A stretch of 64,000 nt of DNA from the NCBI GenBank assembly GCA_937872925.1, contig CALMUT010000120.1, forward strand, positions 1-64,000, given 5' to 3'. The notes under the pieces were generated by a model. That model saw only the letters and a list, made by a program, of their open reading frames with translations. It searched no databases and was not told where the DNA came from. The DNA comes from an uncultured Myxococcales bacterium (lineage in GTDB: Bacteria > Myxococcota_A > Polyangia > Polyangiales > Polyangiaceae). The position numbers and the translations under genes are program-made. Every line of letters starts with the position of its first letter. Positions within the stretch are counted from its first letter, which is position 1. This document shows, piece after piece, positions 9,659 through 18,700 of the stretch.

Positions 9659-11524
9659 GTGTTTGTTTGTCCTGAGTGCGGGTTGAGTGGGGCTTCGTCG
9701 GGATTCTGTACCGAAGACGGCGCTGCGATGTGCCCGAGCGACGATCCGCTGCTCGGCACGACCGTCGGCCGCTATCGCATCGCTCGCAGCGTCGGGCGGG
9801 GGGGAATGGGCGAGGTCTACCTAGGGGTACAGCCCAGCATCCACAGCCGGGTCGCCGTCAAAGTACTGCACGACTCCGCCATGAGTCGCGCCGTGGTCGA
9901 ACGTTTCTTTTCTGAAGCGCGAGCCGTCAATGTGATCCGCCACGAGAATATCGTGAGCATCATCGATCTGGATGTGCTGCCCGATGGGCGTCCGTACATC
10001 ATCATGGAGTACCTGGAAGGGTGCGCACTGTCCGCTCGGATCGAGGCGGGCCCACCGCTTTCCCTTGAGGACGTCGTACGCCTTGGATCGGACGTAGCAG
10101 ACGCCTTGGAAGCAGCACATGCGCGCGGCATCGTTCATCGAGACTTGAAGCCGGACAATGTATTCATCACGCAAACGGGCCGCGTCAAAGTGCTCGACTT
10201 CGGCGTGGCAAAGCTGGCTCCGGAGGTAAACTCCATGCAGGTGGAGACGCGCACGGGCGCACTGGTCGGCACGCCGCACTACATGTCTCCGGAGCAGGCC
10301 ATGGGACTGGAAGCCGGACCGCAGTCCGACATCTACGCCCTGGGCCTACTGATCTACGAGGCGTTGACGCGCCGGCGCGCCTTCGACGGCGATACGCTCT
10401 ACGCGCTGCTGAAGAAACACGTTGAGGAACAGCCCCCACGGATCCGCGCGCTGCGCCCAGAGGTGCCAGCGGCGCTGGAAGCCGTCATCGATCGCGCCCT
10501 CGCAAAGCAGGCCAGCGACCGCTACCCAAGCGCGGCGGAGCTGCGCCAGGCGCTGCGCAGAGCGTTGCCCAATTTCTCGGATTCACGAGACTCCCTCGGG
10601 GGCAGCCGCCCCGGCATGGGTCCCGGGTCGCCGGTGGCACCCACGATCAGTGACGCGCCGCGCACGCCGCCGGGCTACGCGGCGCCCATCACAGCCGACA
10701 GCCTGGGGCAGACGCGATCGGGCGGGAACACCGCAGGCTGGGCACTGGGGATCGGTGCCATCGGCGGGGTGCTTCTTCTGCTCGTGGCTGTGGTCGTTGT
10801 CGCTGGCGGGGCGTTCTTCATGTACCGCCCGGGCGCGAAACGGAAGCCCGCTACGCTCCCTCCGCACCCAACGCTTCAGCCAACGGCAGTGCCAACGCAA
10901 GCTCCGGGCTCGGCCATCCCGACCGGCTACGTGGGCAGCTACAACATCGTGCAGGGACGCTCGCCAGACGGTACGAACTACACAGGCGAGGTATTGGTCA
11001 CGGAACGTGCGCCGCGACAACTTTCGCTGTCGTGGATCGTTCCCAACTCGCCGACCCTCAACGGTGTTGCCCTGCTGGAAGACGATATGGTCTGTGCCGG
11101 CTGGGCCACGCATCGGGCCTATGGCGTGGTTGTGTATCGTATCGTTGGCAACCGACTGGTCGGCGAGTGGACGACCGCGACGGGCACCAGCGCGCGGCTA
11201 GGAACTGAAGAACTCGAGGGCCCGAAAGGACTGAGCGGCAACTACCGAATCATCAGTTCTTCCGAGCCGATCGCGGGCAAAAGCTACACCGGCAAGGTGC
11301 GCATCACGCCTCGGGGCGAAGTCTACGACGTGGACTGGACGCTACCCCGCGAGCAGTACTCGGGCATTGGCATTCGCGAGGGCAATCTGTTCGTGGTGGG
11401 CTGGGGTGGGCCCGGCAGCGGCGTCATGGTCTATTCCCGCAAAGGTGGCAAAATCCGCGGGCGCTGGGCGCAAATGGGGACCAAACAGAGCCGCGTGGGC
11501 AGTGAGGAATTGACGCGAAAATAG
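9659..11524 (+). CDS. Membrane Ser/Thr protein kinase with zinc-ribbon N-terminus and duplicated outside domain
   Basis: I chose the GTG at 9659 (621 residues) because it places a four-cysteine ribbon (CPECG and, 12 residues on, FCTEDG) at the N-terminus, as in many myxobacterial kinases; the ATG at 9728 would cut it away, and upstream starts add non-conserved sequence. The kinase domain spans about residues 36-300: glycine loop GRGGMGEVY, catalytic HRDLKPDN (Asp near 162), DFG, and APE-like SPEQ. A Pro/Gly linker leads to one transmembrane helix at about 361-390. The outside part has two tandem copies of a roughly 95-residue beta-rich domain (about 425-520 and 525-621) sharing YTG, W, GWG/GWA, VVY/MVY, G-W and GTEEL/GSEEL positions. 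It is a Hanks-type kinase that probably reads an envelope signal. The divergent neighbour is the degenerate ATPase/TPR gene. Confidence 0.9.
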   Translation: MFVCPECGLSGASSGFCTEDGAAMCPSDDPLLGTTVGRYRIARSVGRGGMGEVYLGVQPSIHSRVAVKVLHDSAMSRAVVERFFSEARAVNVIRHENIVSIIDLDVLPDGRPYIIMEYLEGCALSARIEAGPPLSLEDVVRLGSDVADALEAAHARGIVHRDLKPDNVFITQTGRVKVLDFGVAKLAPEVNSMQVETRTGALVGTPHYMSPEQAMGLEAGPQSDIYALGLLIYEALTRRRAFDGDTLYALLKKHVEEQPPRIRALRPEVPAALEAVIDRALAKQASDRYPSAAELRQALRRALPNFSDSRDSLGGSRPGMGPGSPVAPTISDAPRTPPGYAAPITADSLGQTRSGGNTAGWALGIGAIGGVLLLLVAVVVVAGGAFFMYRPGAKRKPATLPPHPTLQPTAVPTQAPGSAIPTGYVGSYNIVQGRSPDGTNYTGEVLVTERAPRQLSLSWIVPNSPTLNGVALLEDDMVCAGWATHRAYGVVVYRIVGNRLVGEWTTATGTSARLGTEELEGPKGLSGNYRIISSSEPIAGKSYTGKVRITPRGEVYDVDWTLPREQYSGIGIREGNLFVVGWGGPGSGVMVYSRKGGKIRGRWAQMGTKQSRVGSEELTRK

Positions 11525-11578
11525 CCCCCGCAACTCCGGCCTCTCCTCGGGTCGGAATCGATCTAAGCTCCGCCGCGC

Positions 11579-12454
11579 GTGGCCCACTCCGACGCAGAAA
11601 GCGCAAAGCTCGCAACCTTCGACGCTCAGCCGCAGGCGGCAAAGGCTCCGGCGCGCCAGCGCGTGCGCGTACTGGTGCTCACCGGACTGGGACTCAACTG
11701 CGAAGCTGAAACCAGTCATGCGTTCCGAACGGTGGGAGCCACACCGGTGCAAGTACACCTTTTGGATTTGCTGGAACGCCCGAAACAACTGCTCGACTAT
11801 CAAATCCTGGCATTCATCGGGGGCTTCGCCTTCGGCGACCACCTCGGCGCAGGATTCGTCTTCGCAAACAAGATCCGGTACCGGCTCTACGACCAGTTGC
11901 TGGCGTTCATCGACTCGGGAGGCTTCGCGCTGGGCGTCTGCAATGGTTTCCAAACCATGACCCGGCTTGGCATGCTGCCGGGCCTCGGCGGGGACTACAA
12001 AACCCCCCGCGCGACATTGGCACCCAACGACCGACCGGGCTACTGGGACGCCTGGGTGAAGCTGCGCTTTGACCCCGAGTCCCCGTGCCTGTGGACGCGC
12101 GGTTTGGAACGCGTGGATCTCCCGGCACGGCACGGAGAGGGCAAACTCGTTTTCGCAGACGGAGCGCAGCAAGCCGTCAATACCGCGCATCTGATCCCAG
12201 CTCGCTACGTCGACGAAGGCGGCCGCCCAACCGAAGCGTGGCCGCACAATCCCAACGGTTCCGCCGGCGGCGCCGCGGGGCTGTGCGATCCCAGCGGCCG
12301 GCTGTTTGGGCTGATGCCCCACCCGGACGCCTACATCTACCCTTTCCAACATCCTGCTTTTCAGCGGGAACTGGCGCAGGGCCGCACTCCTCCGGCGGCA
12401 GGGCTGCAGATCTTCCAGCGGGGCGTCGACGCCGCAGCGGCACTACTCGGCTGA
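11579..12454 (+). CDS. purQ: Phosphoribosylformylglycinamidine synthase, glutaminase subunit PurQ
   Basis: A 291-residue class I glutamine amidotransferase that supplies ammonia to FGAM synthase in purine synthesis (FGAR + Gln + ATP to FGAM). The start is a GTG at 11579; residues 1-28 look like a non-conserved tail, and a start near the GTG encoding V29 (VRVLVLTG) is possible. Family marks are GGFAFGDHLGAG at about 81-92, the nucleophile elbow GVCNGFQ with Cys121, and the His region LMPHPDAYIYPFQHP near the C-terminus. It is larger than the roughly 227-residue Gram-positive PurQ and matches the form that partners PurSL. Its partner subunit lies 44 kb away in this window (56544-59552), so the two are not in one operon. 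Confidence 0.92.
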   Translation: MAHSDAESAKLATFDAQPQAAKAPARQRVRVLVLTGLGLNCEAETSHAFRTVGATPVQVHLLDLLERPKQLLDYQILAFIGGFAFGDHLGAGFVFANKIRYRLYDQLLAFIDSGGFALGVCNGFQTMTRLGMLPGLGGDYKTPRATLAPNDRPGYWDAWVKLRFDPESPCLWTRGLERVDLPARHGEGKLVFADGAQQAVNTAHLIPARYVDEGGRPTEAWPHNPNGSAGGAAGLCDPSGRLFGLMPHPDAYIYPFQHPAFQRELAQGRTPPAAGLQIFQRGVDAAAALLG

Positions 12455-12625
12455 TCCAGATCCGCGCGCCTCCAGGGAAGGATCCAGGGGCGGAAACGTA
12501 GCGCCTCGTGAGAGTTCGGTTTGTTTCGGGATCTGTGGCGACCTGGACCCAGTCGCTGGCTCAGATCGAGGCACGGCTGCCGCGATTTGCCTTGGCACAC
12601 CCCGTCATTTCGAGGGGTTAGCGAC

Positions 12626-12640
12626 TGGCACGGTGGTTGC
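12626..12640 (+). promoter_or_regulatory. Sigma-54 (-24/-12) promoter upstream of sigma factor gene
   Basis: The sequence reads TGGCACG-GTGG-TTGC, matching the sigma-54 consensus TGGCACG-N4-TTGC at all eleven specified bases, with GG and GC separated by exactly ten bases. The predicted transcription start is near 12652, only about four bases before the ATG at 12656. Confidence 0.75.
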
Positions 12641-12655
12641 GAAAGGCCTCCCCCG

Positions 12656-13258
12656 ATGACACACCCCGCCTCGCCACATCCGGACGAAATCCTAGCTAGC
12701 GCCCTCGCCCGCAGCGACGCCGCCGCTTGGCGCCGCCTGGAGCGCGACCACGGCCCTAAGATCCGACGCAGTATCGCCCGGGTGATCCACCGCTTCCCGG
12801 GCCTATGCGCCTCGGACACCGTCGAAGACGTCGCCGCGGAGCTTTCGATCCGCTTGCTAAAGAATCGCGGCGCCAAGTTGACTGCGTTCCGCGTGGGTCG
12901 CGGGCTGACCCTCGAACAATGGCTCATGCGCATCGCAAAACAAGCCGCGTACGATCATGTACGTCGACTCCGTCGGCGTCGCACGGCGCCGCTCGAGTTG
13001 GATTTCGTCGTGGCCGCCGCAGACGATCCCCATGCAGACTGCCTCGCGCGCCAACGTAGCGAATTGCTGCAGTCCGCAGTGAACACGCTTCCGCACAGGG
13101 AGCGCCAACTCTACGACCTCTGCTTTCGCTCACACGAGGAGCCCGAGCGAGCAGCGGAACTGATGGGGATCCGCATCGCAACGGTCTACAGCAAGAAGCA
13201 CAAGCTCATGTCTCGCTTGTCCCGCGTGCTCTCGGACGACGCGGCGCTCGCAGCCTAG
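12656..13258 (+). CDS. Small sigma-70-family (ECF-like) RNA polymerase sigma factor
   Basis: The 200-residue product carries sigma region 2 (DTVEDVAAELSIRLL, then LEQWLMRIAKQAAYDHVRRL at about residues 55-105) and sigma region 4 (LPHRERQLYDLCF and the helix-turn-helix ERAAELMGIRIATVYSKKHKLMSRL near 150-190). The spacing and size fit the ECF-like group that lacks regions 1 and 3. I chose ATG 12656 because it follows a near-perfect sigma-54 promoter and the upstream in-frame sequence is not conserved-looking. Transcription by sigma-54 RNA polymerase would make this a cascade: an activator ATPase switches on a second sigma factor. No anti-sigma gene is adjacent. The FHA-type activator at 14287-15660 is a natural candidate for its control, which is inference. 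Confidence 0.85.
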   Translation: MTHPASPHPDEILASALARSDAAAWRRLERDHGPKIRRSIARVIHRFPGLCASDTVEDVAAELSIRLLKNRGAKLTAFRVGRGLTLEQWLMRIAKQAAYDHVRRLRRRRTAPLELDFVVAAADDPHADCLARQRSELLQSAVNTLPHRERQLYDLCFRSHEEPERAAELMGIRIATVYSKKHKLMSRLSRVLSDDAALAA

Positions 13259-13420
13259 GGCCGGCCCGGCTCGATTCCGCGTGCACGCACCGCGGGCAAC
13301 GCGAAAATGCTTCGCGCATCGCGGGAACGCGGCTACGCAGGGGTGTGCGATCTGGACACAGCGGGCCGGCGTGGCCCAAGAGCCACTGGGAAAAAGTCGA
13401 AGAGCCGGGGAACTTGGCGC

Positions 13421-13436
13421 CGGCATGCCGGTTGCA
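13421..13436 (+). promoter_or_regulatory. Probable sigma-54 promoter upstream of lipoprotein gene
   Basis: The sequence reads CGGCATG-CCGG-TTGCA: the GGCA, the G, and TTGCA match the sigma-54 consensus, with correct GG-to-GC spacing. The predicted start is near 13447, three bases before the ATG at 13450, the same geometry as the site upstream of the sigma factor gene. Confidence 0.6.
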
Positions 13437-13449
13437 GGCCTTCCCAGCC

Positions 13450-14259
13450 ATGCGAACCGCACTCTTCGTTCTTCTCGCCTTCAGTAGCTCCGGTTGCACG
13501 GTCCTGGGTCCCATGCCAATCGTGACGGGTTCCACCGGAGGCATCGAACGCCGCATGGGCGCGGAAGTTCAGGTTGCCGCCACTCCGGGCTTCTACCTGA
13601 GCAAAAGCACCTCGGAGGATCCCGAAGGCGCGCCCGCGCGGCAGCTGGCGGGCTGGCTCGACGTTGGGGAGTTGGTCAGCGCCGAGGGACTGGCCCTAGG
13701 AGGCCGCTACGTGGGCGGCGGCGACGGCGGAGGCTACGGCGAGCCGATGGTGCGCTACCGCCACGGGCTGGACCAAGACGACCGCTTCACATTGCACGCC
13801 GCGGGGTTCGGCACCCTCGCCAGCGGAACGCATCGTGGCGCGTCCTACGATGCCACCCGCGTGGGTGCGGAGTTGGCCATCAATGGCCGCATCTCCCCGG
13901 AAAGCAACTGGCTTGAGCTACACGGCTTCATCGGCGCGGCGGTCCTCGGTTTGAACGCCACAGGAACGTATTGTGTCGCGCAAGGCACTGGCATCGGCGT
14001 GGACTGCAACGAAGATGGCACGGACAGCGTCGTCTCTGGCGAAGTCAGCGGAGCATTCCCAGGCATCTTCGCGGGAGCCGGACTGGACCTAGCGCGGCAC
14101 TTGGACATTCCATTTCACGGTGCGCGTTTGGAAGGCATGGTCGCTGCGGGCACGATGCCAGAAATCCGCAACGGAGAGCGCACGGATACCAAGACGTGGA
14201 CGACGATCGGCCTGGCGCTGACGGTGCGGGCGGGCGCCAGTCAATCCAACAAGAAGTAG
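13450..14259 (+). CDS. Outer-membrane-type lipoprotein of unknown function
   Basis: Starting at ATG 13450 gives a 269-residue protein with a clean lipoprotein signal: MRTALFVLLAFSSSGC, lipid-anchored Cys16. Any earlier start would bury this signal. The mature part alternates Gly-rich and aromatic/charged segments (ALGGRYVGGGDGGGYGEPMVRYRHG, with strands such as FTLHAAGFGTL and TTIGLALTVRAG at the end) in the manner of a small beta-barrel or porin-like fold. A single Cys pair (YCVAQ and VDCNED, about residues 175-187) may form a disulfide. The gene follows the sigma factor by 191 bp and has its own probable sigma-54 promoter. I do not recognise a named family; envelope location is supported by the lipobox, the rest is inference. 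Confidence 0.78.
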   Translation: MRTALFVLLAFSSSGCTVLGPMPIVTGSTGGIERRMGAEVQVAATPGFYLSKSTSEDPEGAPARQLAGWLDVGELVSAEGLALGGRYVGGGDGGGYGEPMVRYRHGLDQDDRFTLHAAGFGTLASGTHRGASYDATRVGAELAINGRISPESNWLELHGFIGAAVLGLNATGTYCVAQGTGIGVDCNEDGTDSVVSGEVSGAFPGIFAGAGLDLARHLDIPFHGARLEGMVAAGTMPEIRNGERTDTKTWTTIGLALTVRAGASQSNKK

Positions 14260-14286
14260 CCCGGCACGCCCGGAGCCGTCGAAGGC

Positions 14287-15660
14287 TTAGCGCCCGGATT
14301 TCGCTTTGAGGCGCTGCAAATGCCGGCGCGCAACCCCTGCCGCAGCAGCGGCGCGGGTGACGTTGCCACCATGTTGCTCTAGCACGTGCTCGACGTAACG
14401 CGCCTCGAACTCGTCTACGAGCTTCTGCCGGGCTTCGGCCAGTGGAAGATCCGAGGCCAACACGCGAGCGATGGCGTCGTTGTCGGATGGCGCCATCGGC
14501 GCACCCATCGGTCGGGCCTGCGCGGGCGAATCTTCACTCGGCACTGAGTCCGCGAGATCCCCAAGCGCCACGCGACGCATGACCGCATTGCGCAGTTCCC
14601 GTACGTTGCCCGGCCAGGCGTAGTCCTCCCAGCGCTTCATCAACTCGGGAGGGATGGCCTCGACGTCGGCGTTCATTTGCGCACAAAAGAACGACACGAG
14701 CAGACGCAGGTCCCCCTCGCGCTCACGCAGCGGCGGGAGTTCGATGCGCGTGACGGCAATGCGGTGAAACAAGTCGTCGCGAAACCGACCGGCAGCCACT
14801 TCGTGATCTAGGTCCCGACGCGTCGCTGCCAACAGGCGCACATTGACGCGGATCGGCCGTTCGCCGCCGACGCGGGTGAGCTCCGAGCGTTCAATGGCGC
14901 GCAGCAGTTTGGGCTGCAGTTCAAGGGGCAGGTCGCCGATTTCGTCGATCAGCAGCGTCCCGCCGTCTGCGCGCTCGAAGACGCCCCGACGCGTGCCGAC
15001 GCTCCCCGTAAAGGCGCCCTTTTCGTGTCCGAATAGTTCGCTCTCGATCAGGCTCGGAGCCACCGCTGTGCAGTCGAATACCACGAACGGCCCCTTCGTT
15101 CGTGTGCCTTGCTCATGCAGCGCTTCAGCTAGCTGCTCCTTGCCGGTGCCCGTCTCTCCCTCAATGATGACGGGTACGTCCGACTTGGCCAGCCGTTCAC
15201 ACAACGGGTACAAGACACGCATCGCTGGGCTGGCACCGATCACCCGCCCGTATTGCACGCCGCCTGGCAGCTTGTGCTCGCGATACGGACCGATTTCGTC
15301 CACGCGCAGGGCCGTGCCACCCACGCGAACGATTTCTGCGCCGCGCAGGAAAGCGTCCACGACGGCTACGCCATCTACAAAGCTGCCATTCGTGGAGTCA
15401 TGATCGCGGATGCGGAGTCGACGCCCGGTGAGTTCCACGCTCGCGTGCCTTCGGGACACGCTGTGATCCGATAGGCGCGCATCGCAGGCAGGGCTCGTCC
15501 CGATCACCATGCGCAAGGTCGTGTCGCCATCGAGCACGAATTCCTTGCCGGTGTCCGGGCCCTCGATCACGACCATGCGGAACGTGCTGGCCGCGAAGGT
15601 GCGTTCGAGCTCCAACGCGACGGTGGAGCTTTGGACCGTGTCGAAGGGGGCCCGCGGCAT
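14287..15660 (-). CDS. Sigma-54-dependent activator with N-terminal FHA domain
   Basis: This 457-residue enhancer-binding protein has an FHA domain at about 28-120 (GTSPACDARLSDHSVSRRHA, then DHDSTNGSFVDG), which binds phosphothreonine and typically couples to Ser/Thr kinases. The AAA+ domain follows: Walker A GETGTGKE at 168-175, the sigma-54-contacting loop GAFTGS at 215-220, Walker B GGTLLIDE ending at Asp239-Glu240, and FRDDLFHRI. A Fis-type helix-turn-helix closes the protein (NVTRAAAAAGVARRHLQRL, about 433-452). The loop ends in Ser rather than the usual Ala. The gene faces the sigma factor and lipoprotein genes that carry sigma-54 promoters and lies downstream of the kinase-ATPase-TPR gene on the same strand, so kinase-to-activator signalling by phosphothreonine is a plausible, unproven circuit. 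Confidence 0.93.
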   Translation of the reverse strand: MPRAPFDTVQSSTVALELERTFAASTFRMVVIEGPDTGKEFVLDGDTTLRMVIGTSPACDARLSDHSVSRRHASVELTGRRLRIRDHDSTNGSFVDGVAVVDAFLRGAEIVRVGGTALRVDEIGPYREHKLPGGVQYGRVIGASPAMRVLYPLCERLAKSDVPVIIEGETGTGKEQLAEALHEQGTRTKGPFVVFDCTAVAPSLIESELFGHEKGAFTGSVGTRRGVFERADGGTLLIDEIGDLPLELQPKLLRAIERSELTRVGGERPIRVNVRLLAATRRDLDHEVAAGRFRDDLFHRIAVTRIELPPLREREGDLRLLVSFFCAQMNADVEAIPPELMKRWEDYAWPGNVRELRNAVMRRVALGDLADSVPSEDSPAQARPMGAPMAPSDNDAIARVLASDLPLAEARQKLVDEFEARYVEHVLEQHGGNVTRAAAAAGVARRHLQRLKAKSGR

Positions 15661-15739
15661 TGCCGGCGCAGTCTAGCCGGCCTGATCCGGAAAAGTGGCC
15701 GCTTGCTTCGCCGGCTGCGGGGATTTTCCGTGAGCGCGC

Positions 15740-15757
15740 TTGCCGACACGTCGGCAA
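15740..15757. promoter_or_regulatory. 18-bp inverted repeat upstream of the FHA activator gene
   Basis: Perfect eight-base arms TTGCCGAC and GTCGGCAA are separated by two bases (AC). The central gap is too short for an RNA hairpin loop, so a dimeric operator is more likely than a terminator. It sits in the 117-bp gap between the kinase gene and the activator gene, next to an AT-rich stretch (15758-15790) unusual for this genome. Confidence 0.5.
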
Positions 15758-15777
15758 CTGTTTGTAATTATTGCGTT

Positions 15778-18700
15778 TTATACATCATTCGGCGAGATCG
15801 CGGGCTTCGCCCACTCCGCGCACAGCCTGCGCAACTGCACGTTCTCCGGCACGTTTTCGAGGAACGCCACGCGTAGTTCGGGGTCGGCAAGCAGGTCTGC
15901 GCGGGCCTGCAGCCGCTCCGCACCGGCGCGGGCCACCGCCGCCGCTTCGCCTCCGCGCCCCAAGGCCACGAGGGCCTGTGCGTGGGTGACCACCAGGAGC
16001 GTTTCTCCGTACTCGATTCCGGAAGCTGCGTGCATCAGGGCTTCGGCTTCAACGCAGTGTGCGACGGCGGCATCCGGCGCTCCCGAAGCCAAGTCGAGGG
16101 CGGCCAGGGCCGCCAGAGCAACGGGCACAAGCGGCGGTGCAGCTTCGCGCAGGATAGCGAGAGCCTGCCGCGCTTCGCTCCGGCCAAGCTCGGTTTTTCC
16201 CGCCCAGAGCGCGATCAACGCCACGGACACGCGAGCGCCTCCCTCGAGTCTGTGGTCGTGGCGCTGGAAGCCCGAGAGCGCCTCGCGTTCCAAGGCAAGG
16301 GCCTCATCGAACCTACCCAACCGACCAAGCGCCAGACCCAGATTGTGCTGGGCGCCTGCCGTGAGGTGTACCAAGTTCAGCCGCTTCGCCTCCCGCATGG
16401 CTTCCGCAAGCATCGCTGCAGCTTGGTCCGGCCGTCCAAGTTCGACAAAGGTACTGCCGATATTGATAGTTTGCTCAAGCACGGCCCGACGGTCGCCAAT
16501 CTGTTCGTGACGAGCGCGACATGCTTCCGCTTCACGTAGGTACTGCGCGCGGTCTCCCGCATTCAAGGCGAAAACCGCGTCCACTGCGTGGCGAGATGCG
16601 TGCACGAGCGGCCCAGTCAGTTCAGGTAGTTCGCCCACGGTCGCACGACACGCCCGTGCCAGCTCAAACGCGCCCACGCGGCAACAGGCCAGCGCCACGC
16701 GGAGAGTGGCCCAGTGGGCCATTTCGGTTGCGCCCGGCAGCGGGGACACGCCCAGCAGGCTTTGCGCCAGTACGTTCAACTGACTCTGTTGTCCGAGGCG
16801 TTGGAGCACCAGCGCCCGTTCCCCAATGCAGGCGAACCACCGCGAATGCCCCACTTCGAGCAAACTCAGGGCGCGGGCGGAATAGTCTGAGGCCTTGCCA
16901 AGGTCCCCGCGCAGTCTTTCCGCTTCGGCCGCCGTCGAAAGCAGCGCACCCTCCAAGGTTGGGGTCGTCGCACTGGCAAGCCCGCGCTGGGCATGGCCAG
17001 CGGCAGCGTCGAAGTCGTTGCCCTCGAGTGCAACGACCGCTGCGCGCAACCAGTAAGGCCCCGCCGCGTCTGGCTCCCCCCCGCGCTCATAGTGTTCCGC
17101 GAGGGTGGACGCGTCCATCTCACCCGCTGCCTCCAGCCACTGGGCAGCCGAAAGATGGCCGCTCCGTCGGTCTGCGTCGGTCAGGGTCTTGGAAGCCGCA
17201 TCACGGATCAGCGCGTGTCGGAAACGGAATTCGACTTGGTCAGGCAAGCGACTCTGCGAACACGCCTCGACGATCTCGCGGTCCTCCAAGGTCTTCAGCC
17301 AGGCACGGACATCATCGTCGACCTCGCCCCCAACCAAAGAACTGACACCGGCCGCCCAAAAATTGGTTCCAAATACACTCGCGGCCCGAAGTACTCGACG
17401 AGCCTCGGGCTCCATCTCTTCCAGGCGGTTCTGCACAACGGCCACCACGCTTCCTGGCACGCCGGGTTCCCGACCCGATCGGCGTGCGCGCACGAGTTCT
17501 TCGAGGAAGAACGGGTTGCCAGCAGCGGTTGCGACAGCCCATGTGACGTGCTCTTCCTCCGCATCGCTGCCCAGCAAGTGTTGCACCAGCTGGGTGGACG
17601 CCCGGCGTGTGAGCTCGGTCACCCGAACCTCCTGCAAATCGTGCTGGCGCCATAGCTGGGGGAACCGTTCGTGCAGCTCTGGCCGCGCAGTCACCACCAG
17701 CGCCAGCGGCAGATCCGCCGCCGCACCCAACACCTCATCGAAGATCGCCAAAGTCGCTGCGTCCCCCCAATGTCCATCCTCAATCGCCACCACGACGGAA
17801 CTGCGCGTGCACAGCGCGCGCAAGGTACGCGTAATCGCTACCTTGAGTTGATCCCCCATGAGAACGGCATTCTGGCGAGCAGCGGCGAGTTCGTGACTGA
17901 CGGAAAGCCCATCGCGAAAGCCCAGCAGTTCACACACAAACTCTGCGGTGAGGGCGACTTGCTCAAGGGCGAGTTCTTCCAGGCGCTGCGCAATGATGCG
18001 ACGGGCGGATTCCGAGTTGGCTTGTTTGCGTAGGCTCAGCGCAGCGCTCATCAGCTCTCGCGCCAGGGACAGTGGGGAGTTCGCCCGAAGTGGGTCAGCC
18101 TGCAGTCGCACCAGACGCGGGGCGTCCCGCGTCGATAAGAGCTCGCGCAGGAACTCAGACATCAATTTGGACTTGCCGATGCCGGCGGGACCACTCACGA
18201 GCACAGCCAGCGCTCGCGGTGTTTCGATCGCGTCGCTGACGATGGCGCGCAAGGTACGGAGTTCACGGTCGCGGCCAACAAGGGGCGCAGCATTGAAAGC
18301 TTCGCTGCGCCCACCCGCGCTTGCCCCCTTGAGTCGATAGTGAGCACCAACGAGTTCGACGGCGAATCGGTTCGAGGCCAGCCCGGCGGTGGTTTCGTCC
18401 ATGTGCACCGCACACCCCGTTTCCGGTAGCATTTGCACGCAGCGGTCGATCCACTCACTGGGCACGGCGCTTTCATAAAGGTGTGCCCAACCACTGGCGA
18501 TGGCCACGGGCCCGGCGGCAGACAGCTGCGCCGCGCGCTGCACCGCCTGCCGCGCCTGATCCGAAGCCGAGCCACGGCCGAAAAACGCGAATGCAACACT
18601 GTGCGCGTCGACTCTCGCGATCAAAGCCTCGGGCGTTGACTCCGATGTGGGCGCGGCATCCTCAGCGGTCTCCAGCTCGGAGCCTTGGCGCTGCGCAACC

